Origin: Humulus lupulus
Lineage: Eukaryota > Streptophyta > Magnoliopsida > Rosales > Cannabaceae
Direction: 5' to 3'
Assembly (NCBI RefSeq): GCF_963169125.1
Contig: NC_084802.1
Span: 113,774,903-113,838,902 of the forward strand
DNA length: 64,000 nt
The position numbers and the translations under genes are program-made. The notes below the pieces were generated by a model. It was not told the DNA's origin. It ran no database searches and saw only the letters and a program-made list of their open reading frames with translations. Below, piece after piece: positions 57,717-64,000 of this stretch (the first letter of the stretch is position 1; each line of letters opens with the position of its first letter).

Positions 57717-58132
57717 ATGGAGGAGTGATATGAGATGGTGCTATACCACAAGTAAGCGCTAGGATGAAGGCATTGGTGAGCGCTCCTTACTACTTCCACA
57801 TTTTAGAGGATGTCTTCAACTACAGTTGAGGGGACGAGTCCACAGTTGAGGACTAGAGTCTTTCATGTAGATCCTTCAATGAAATGTTAACGAATAAGAT
57901 GGGACTTTTAAAGAACCTTAAACACTTATATTTTTTTGTTATTGAACACTTTATGAGTTGTTTGAATTTTGGAATAATTTTTTTTATCACTTGAATGTTA
58001 TGGTTTAATAATTTCCTCTTGCAAACTCTAAATGGTGTGGATTTGAAATGTATGATTTTCACGAATATCCATCAAACCATTATGTGATTATCCTTCCATA
58101 TGATTTTTCTTTTGGTGCCTAAGAATCTCACA
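57717..58132. other. Spacer between leader frame and gag of element G
   Basis: Untranslated leader; T-rich in its second half, no gene seen. A minus-strand frame (57853-58062) has no motif. Confidence 0.5.
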
Positions 58133-59173
58133 ATGTCAACAAGAGGAAGAGGAGGCAAGGGAAGAGGAGGAGGCCGAGTAAAGGATGTCTCCACAAGATC
58201 TAAGGCCACAACGGCTCCTAAAGTACGAATGTCATTAGTCCAACCAACAGCCCCAGCTGCACCAACTGTGGGTCTGGCCGCAGAGGTAGCAAGGTTGAGG
58301 GAACAACTAAGGCAGAGAGATGAGGAATTAACACATGCTAGGCAAGTGCCTCAAGCACCAATGGCGCAGCCTCAGCCATCAATACCACTACCTATGACTT
58401 ATGGGTTTGAGCCGGTTTATCAGCGTTTTAGAAAGCAAGCCCCACCTACCGCTTAAGAGAAAGTTGATCCCATGGTGGCAGTGGATTGGTTGAGATCAGT
58501 TGAGGCCGTGTTTGATCATATGGATTTGAATGATTGCCAGAGAATTTCAAGTCCATCCCACTTACTCAAGTTGGATGCACGGATATGGTGGGATGTGGTT
58601 AAACAGACTTGTGACCTGAATACCATGACTTGGGCAGACTTCGTTAAGGCATTTAGCAAGAAGTATTATAGTGCGGCCGTGTTAGCAACCAAAGTAGATA
58701 AGTTCGTGACTTTGGTTCAGGGAAACCTATCTGTCATTGACTATGCGCAGAAGTTCGATAGGTTGGCTAAATTTGCTCCAGAAGTTGTACCAACTGAAGC
58801 TCTGTGAGCCCAAAGGTTTATGAGAGGACTCAAGCCAATGATTGCTAGGGACGTTAAGATGACCAGTGCTGAGGTGGTCAGTTATGCTGAAGTACTAGAT
58901 AAGGCACTCGAAACAAAATACTTGGAGGATCGAATATGGAAGGACAATGCTATGAGAAGGGAGGCCCACCGAAACAAGGGCTTCAATGAGGGTAATAAGA
59001 GGAAAGCTAATGAAGGGCAGAATGGTGGCACCGACAAGAGACCTAGACCCTCGGCCACAAATAACAGCAGTCACAACACTCATAATCACCATAACAAGCG
59101 CAACAATCGCTATAATGATCGGAATCGTGGGAATCACCAAAGTAACAAAGTAGAGCACCCCAACTATCCTTAA
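58133..59173 (+). pseudogene. Element G gag
   Basis: ATG at 58133 (preferred over 58100 because the product then starts MSTRGRGGKGRGGG, a basic Gag N-terminus). The frame has two stops, TAA 58454-58456 and TGA 58805-58807, but no frameshift over 1 kb. Signatures: GFEPVYQRFRKQAPP, LDARIWWDVVKQT, TWADFVKAFSKKYYS, AQKFDRLAKFAPEVVP, FMRGLKPMIARDVKM, then a basic Asn/His-rich tail. It ends HPNYP at 59170; the CCHC knuckle and all of pol are missing and CACTA transposase sequence starts at once. Gag would form the particle shell. Confidence 0.92.
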
Positions 59174-60707
59174 AGTAGAAAATGGAGTGAGCGATAAATG
59201 TTTTAGTCAATTTTTAGCTACTTTTAAGGAGATTTTGCCTTTAGATAACTGCTTCTCGGAGTCTACATATGAAGTCAGGAAAAATTTAAATTTGATAAGG
59301 TTGAAGTATGAAAGGATCCATTCATGTATAAATGATTGTGTCTTATATTGTAAAGAGTATGTAGACATGGACGCTTGCCCTGAATGTGGTTTACCACGGT
59401 AGAACCTAACAGGAGTAAGGAGTTCCTCAAAAAGTGATGTGGTACTTGCCTTTGATTTCTCGACTTCAATAGTTATATCGAAGTGTAGAGCACTCTAAAA
59501 ACTTAATATGGCACGAGACTGGGCGAGTGAAAGATGACAAACTCTGACATCCCCTTGATTCACAAGTCCATAAAAAAGTAAATCACTTGAATCTAGAATT
59601 TAAAATTGAACCAAGACATCTTCGTCTAGGTTTATCTGCCGATGGAGTAAACCCACATAGATCTCTGAGTATTCTACATAGTTTATGGCCCATCTTCCTT
59701 GTTAAATATAATCTTTCTTCATGGTTAGTCATGAAAAATGAATTTTATGATGCTTTCGTTAATTATTTCAGTACCAAAATAACCAGGACGCGATATTGAT
59801 GTTTATTTGGCACCATTAATTGATGATTTGAAAGAGTTGTATGAATATGGTGTTAAGGCATATGATGGTTTAAAGAAAGAATTATTTAATTTGAAATCTG
59901 TGTTGTTGCGGATTATTAGTGATTTCCTAGGATATAGTAATTTATCAGGGTTGAACACAAAAGACTACGTAGATTGTCCAATTTGCGGCACCAACACATG
60001 GGCTCATCGCCTATCAAATGGACACAAAATGTGCTATATGTGCCACTAAGTCATCGTGATAGAAATAAAAAGAAAGCATTTGATGGTCCTGAAGAACGAA
60101 ATGTTGCTCCTTTGCCACTATTAGGGCAGCAAATTCTTGATGAAGTAGAAAAAATAGACTTTAAGTAAGGAAAGATGCAAAAAAAATGAGAAAGTTAATG
60201 GATGTTTTCAAAGAAAATCAATTTCTTTCGTCTTCCATACTGCAAAGATTTATTGGTTTGGCATTGTTTGGATGTCATGCACATAGAAAAAAATGTGTGT
60301 GAAAGTATTATGTGTAACTTACTTGATATCCCCGACAAAACTAAGGACTGTTTGGCTAGTCGTTTAGATCTTGTTAAGATGGGCATAGGACATCGTTTAG
60401 CACCTGAGGAAAAAGGTAAACATACATATATACCTGCAGCTTGTTTTACGTTGTCTAGAGAAGAGAAACGAGTTGTATGTAAATCACTTGCAGAGATGAA
60501 AGCGCCTAATGGATATTCATCTAACATTCAAAGCTTGGTGTCCATGGAGGATTTGAGGTTAATGGTAATGAAATCTCACGATTGCCACATGTTAATGCAA
60601 CAATTATTTCTTATTTCCATTTGATCAGTCTTACCAAAAAGAGTTCGAGATTGTGTGACAAATGTTTGCATCTTTTTTAATCAATTATGTAGAAAAGAAT
60701 TAGAAAA
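59169..60707 (+). pseudogene. CACTA (En/Spm) transposase, tnp2 family, degenerate
   Basis: Recognisable tnp2 blocks in order: VENGVSDKCFSQFLATFKEI (59172-), NDCVLYCKEYVDMDACPECG (59330-59395), RLGLSADGVNPHRSLSILHS (59628-), IDDLKELYEYGVKAYDGLKK (59817-), YVDCPICGTNTWAHRLSNGH and KMCYMCH (59968-60048), KKKAFDGPEERN (60070-), then HCLDVMHIEKNVCESIMCNL, RLDLVKMGIGHRLAP, KAPNGYSSNIQSLVSMEDLR, LMVMKSHDCHMLMQQLF (60250-60620) and LPKRVRDCVTNVCIFFNQLC (60634-). At least five frameshifts or stops (59400, 59560, 59795, 60048, 60166, 60622). It acts as DNA transposase when intact. It ends at 60707, cut by a foreign CACTA end. Confidence 0.93.
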
Positions 60708-60925
60708 CACTACTACAAAAAAGGCTCGACTCCTCTATTTGAGAGCCTTAAAAACTGAGGTAAGAATGTTTTTAGGACTCACAACACAAGTCCTAAAAAA
60801 TCCCGTTGAGTGCCTTTAAGTAAATTTTTAGGACTCGCAATGGAACTCCTAAAATATCGGGTTGAGTGCCTTTAAGTATGTTTTTAGGACTCGTGTTGCG
60901 ACTCCGAAAAGAATGTATGTATATA
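60708..60925 (+). mobile_element. Left terminus of a CACTA-like element inserted in tnp2
   Basis: CACTACTACAAAAAAGG at 60708 is a textbook CACTA terminal repeat. A tandem of subterminal units follows, starting TTTTTAGGACTC at 60769, 60825 and 60881, an exact 56-bp step; each begins with a near-palindrome (TTTTTAGGACT...AGTCCTAAAAA). The tnp2 reading frame runs uninterrupted up to the base before it. The right terminus (TTTTTGTAGTAGTG) is not present in the window, so the element is truncated. Confidence 0.82.
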
Positions 60926-61353
60926 TATATATCTATTACAACTTTGATCTTATAATATATGATGGAATATTATCATTACAAATAAGGAAAAAAATCTCAA
61001 TTTATGTGTAAGACCGATCCGTTTTCTCTTTTCGATTAATGAGGGTGAACTTTATATTCATTAAGAATGTAAAATAAATTTTGTATGTTATCCATTTCTC
61101 AACATTATTAGCAAGACTTTTTAAACCAATATATATCCTATATATAACAAAGTTTTGAATAGGGTTGTTTCTCGTAAATTGGTGTAATGCTAAGTTAGTA
61201 TTTTTATGATAATGCCTGTTTTTTGGGCGGTGGAGTTGCGTGGCTATCATTTAAAAGATCTTTGACGATACAAAACAATGGAATTTTTTTTTGTTTTATC
61301 AGTACTAGTGGGTTTCAACAAAACATAATTTTTTTAGCCTTTTTCAGTAATTA

Positions 61354-61447
61354 AATATTTATCTCAGTTCCAAGTATGTATTTAAAATTCTATAATCAAC
61401 TTAATTATTAATTAGCCGGTCAAATGTTAAATATCCGGATCACAAAT
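61354..61447 (+). repeat. Direct repeat, copy 1
   Basis: TAATCAACTTAATTATTAAT and CAAATGTTAAATAT are shared, in the same order and spacing, with 62454-62541. About 85 percent alike by eye. Confidence 0.75.
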
Positions 61448-62453
61448 TTATCAATGTGCCAGTCATCTTTTTCATATTTCCAAACTTACTACAAGGGCAA
61501 CAAATATAGTTTGGATCTTTGGCATGATCCAAACTAAATTTATGAAACTCATCGACCCCTTTTATATATTCTACTGACAACCTATCAGCTGACATCCATT
61601 CTTTTTCCATATTGCGCCTATTTTTTTTAATAAAAAATTAAAATTAAGAAAATAAAACAAAATATACATACAAAACAAAACAAATCTAAGTACAAAAAAA
61701 TCAATAGAAAATCGGACAGCATATCCCTTAATTTCCTAGCCTAGCCATCTGTCACAATCAACACCAACATGTCAAACAAATAAAACAACACACAGGTTTT
61801 CATCCATATATCACCGCAGCACACAAAATTCTCATAACCTACTTCACTAAGACATGCAAGTTCTCAATCTTCCGTTATCACACCAGCACACATAATTCCC
61901 AGAACCTACTTCACTACGGATGAATATCTAAGATATTCAAACTCCACTAAAGTAATATAGTTATCATTCAAAATTGTAAAATATTGAAATTTTTTAAAAC
62001 TAAATCAAATACAACATACCTCTTGCAATTAGCTACCAATCCAATGCTTTAAGACCAATCAAAATATTAACCTATTCATTTTAATCAACATTATAAAAAA
62101 AGAAAAAGGTCAGATGTTGACATGCTCTTTTAAAAAGGTTAAAATCAACACAACAAATATATGCATACGTACTTGTATATTCTTTTGCAAGTCACACTTG
62201 TATCAACAACTATTAATTGTCTAATGAACTCTTTAAGGGCTTTTTTTATTTAGACATATTTTCTGTGTGTGTGTGTATGTCTAATTATATTATATATTCA
62301 ACGCATGCAAAAAGTTGTTCGTATGTTAACAATAAGGGTTTGTGTTTATATGCATTGTTTTCAACAATACTAGAAAGATAAAAAAATGTACGCCAGAAGT
62401 TACATTAGCTTCATCATTATTCCACTTAAACTAAACAAAGCAAACACTTAAAG

Positions 62454-62541
62454 AAATATCTCAGATCAATGTATGTACTTAAAATTTTATAATCAACTTA
62501 ATTATTAATTAGACGATCAAATGTTAAATATTGGGATCACG
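62454..62541 (+). repeat. Direct repeat, copy 2
   Basis: Second copy of 61354-61447, offset by about 1,095 bases. Confidence 0.75.
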
Positions 62542-62739
62542 AAAACTGAATCAGAATATGTATATGTACACATATGTAAGAGAACTTTTGATCAAGAAAT
62601 AAGTCTAATTCATACATTCTGAAGCTTTTATTCTTTCATATAATATAAAATTCATGATGTAAAATATATGATACAATTCATTTAATTTAGAAACAATTTA
62701 ATTGTATACGAATAATAAAGTTTAGGCTATTTAGGATTT

Positions 62740-62984
62740 TTACCCCCCGAACTAATACCACTACCGTATCGTGCCCCCTAATTTTTTCAGGCCGTTAAAA
62801 ATTCCCCTCGAAATATTCAGAGTAATGTAAAGAAGGATTTCCGTTAACTTTCAACACATGTGCCTAACAGATTGCTGACATGGCTCTTTACATGCTGATG
62901 TGTCTTGGCCATGTCAGCGCCATGTGTGTAATTTTATTACTTTTAAATATGGATTTTTTTTTTTTTAATGTATAATGTTGACTG
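62740..62984. mobile_element. Possible DNA-transposon end
   Basis: Begins ATTTTTACCCCCCGAACTAA and runs through CCGTATCGTGCCCCCTAA and TTCCGTTAAC to TGCTGACATGG and GGCCATGTCAGCG. This wording (pyrimidine-rich 'ccccgaact', 'ttccgttaac', 'gccacgtcagc') is common in plant dispersed repeats resembling Mutator-like ends. The mate is not visible. Confidence 0.3.
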
Positions 62985-64000
62985 TGTTGACTGTGTTTTT
63001 AGCCAACGATGTGAGGACGTCAAAAAAGACAAACCTTCAAGAGAATTTAAACGACACAGACGGTTTAATAAAGAAAATAAAGAACACACAAGATTTTTAT
63101 AGTGGTTCAGCCCCGATTGTCGGTAATAGCCTAATCCACTTAGAGTTGTGATTTATAGATCTGTATTCAAGATCAGATGGACTGAGCCAACTGAGTTTCT
63201 TCAGTACAGAATGCAAAAATACAAGAGTTCTTTCAAATATCAGCACTTTCTCTCTCTAGAATACTCAGACCCAAATTTTCTCTCTCTAGAAAGAAGAAGC
63301 AGAAGAAGCCCCTCTCTCATCCCATAAGCCCTCTATTTATAGGCTTAGGATCATACATACGGTATCCCCTAGAACCGAGATATTTTATTATATTTATTAC
63401 ATTTAAATTACAAAGAAATATTCAAAATTCAAAATGTAACAAACCCCCCATTTGTGGGAAGAATGAGAGATTCCCGCATATCTTGTTGAAGTTGTTTCTG
63501 GGAATCTTGACTTAGTCCTCCTCTAGCTAGTTGATCCACCTCTCCTACTGACCACTCATGCAAGTGCTGGTCGGACATGCGCATGGTGGTAGGACAAACA
63601 TTTGTTGGTCGGACGTGCATGGTGGTAGGACATGCATGGTGGTAGGACATGCACTTCTCTCCTCAAACATGGCACTCTCCTCTAGCATACCATGTTTCTC
63701 CTCGGACCAAATCCTTGGGGTCTCCTAGGACCACTCTCTTGGGGTCTCCTAGGACCACTCTCTTGGGGTCTCCTAGGACCACTCTCTTGAGTTCTCCTCA
63801 GATGCACTCTCCTTAGCTCTCCTAGGATGCACTCTCCTTAGTTCTCCTAGGATGCATTCTCCCTAGCCTCCTAGGATGCATTCTCCTTAGCCTCCTAGGA
63901 TTTACTCTCCTTAGCTCTCCTAGGATGCATTCTCCTTAGCCTCCTAGGATGCACTTTCCTTAGCTTTCCTCGGACCAAGGTGAACTTGGCTTGGTTATGA
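62985..64000 (-). mobile_element. Family D LTR, copy 2, continues past the window end
   Basis: Left end TGTTGACTGTGTTTTTAGCC (LTR end on the minus strand), then from about 63102 nearly the same sequence as 3959-4900, including the R motif (GTGGTTCAGCCCCGAT), TATA box (63331-63344), leader and minisatellite. Because it retains the end lost in copy 1, it defines the LTR border. It may be a solo LTR or the 3' LTR of an element lying to the right. Confidence 0.78.
63690..63980. repeat. 24-bp minisatellite, copy 2
   Basis: Three consecutive near-identical CTTGGGGTCTCCTAGGACCA units near 63714-63787, then a longer run of the GGATGCA(C/T)TCTCCTTAG variant than in copy 1. Confidence 0.85.

Larger units (their letters stand above)
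60926..62739. other. Unassigned AT-rich region, probably interior of the CACTA-like element
   Basis: No protein recognised. It contains a diverged direct repeat of about 90 bp (61354-61447 and 62454-62541), a two-unit repeat around CACCAGCACACA...AACCTACTTCACTA (61812-61915) and a short TG run (62262-62276). Confidence 0.4.

Noticed and set aside
58895..59158. 87-codon hydrophobic minus frame that looks like a membrane protein
   Set aside because: Exact antisense of the Asn/His/Arg-rich gag tail, whose complement necessarily encodes Val/Ile/Leu.
60195..60527. 110-codon minus frame
   Set aside because: Opposite the best-conserved part of tnp2 on plus.
3041..60707. Endogenous pararetrovirus or other integrated virus
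   Set aside because: All RT, integrase and gag motifs belong to LTR retrotransposons (Tekay, Tat, copia); no movement protein, coat protein or pararetroviral arrangement is seen.

Overview
The window looks like intergenic DNA from a large, repeat-rich plant nuclear genome, probably a eudicot. The species cannot be told from the sequence. The evidence is a near-continuous pile-up of decayed plant LTR retrotransposons (Ty3/gypsy chromovirus Tekay/Del type, Ty3/gypsy Tat type, Ty1/copia) plus remains of a CACTA DNA transposon. I found no host gene, tRNA, rRNA or CRISPR array that I can support. Every recognisable coding stretch is a transposon protein broken by stops, frameshifts, deletions or later insertions.

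Layout. 1-1020: minus-strand LTR-like sequence. 1065-3040: 3' half of a plus-strand copia element (RT end, RNase H, 3' LTR). 3041-3440: minus-strand Tat integrase scrap. 3959-5039: minus-strand LTR of 'family D', holding a 24-bp minisatellite; a second copy occupies 62985 to the window end. 5040-6907: plus-strand Tekay LTR cut by family D. About 6908-8536: plus-strand LTR, primer-binding site and gag of another chromovirus. 8937-9623: minus-strand Tat 3' LTR. 9681-18408: element A, a minus-strand Tekay element with both LTRs, PBS, polypurine tract, gag, protease, RT, RNase H, integrase and chromodomain in order, all degenerate. 18409-31456: element B, a plus-strand Tekay relative with a coding-poor interior. 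Its 3' LTR is split by element C, a minus-strand Tat element (20605-29490, target duplication gggtc), which itself holds a solo Tekay LTR (20895-23121, duplication taatg). 31457-35769: unclassified, AT-rich, with a 40-bp tandem array and one LTR-like promoter. 35770-44571: a second minus-strand Tat element (H), bordered by a copia-like LTR and interrupted by another LTR (39496-40228) and a solo Tekay LTR (40729-43253, duplication taagt). 44572-48265: 3' half of a minus-strand chromovirus (E). 48266-53134: plus-strand LTR material. 53135-53385: CACTA-like end. About 53386-59173: plus-strand chromovirus G (LTR, PBS, leader reading frame, gag). 59169-60707: CACTA tnp2 transposase pseudogene, interrupted at 60708 by the terminus of another CACTA-like element. 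60926-62984: mostly unassigned.

Nothing here forms a working system. The value of the window is its nesting record (three insertions that can be undone from target duplications or protein continuity), its LTR-internal tandem repeats, the CpG-rich islands shared by LTRs of different families, and the gag/tnp2 junction.
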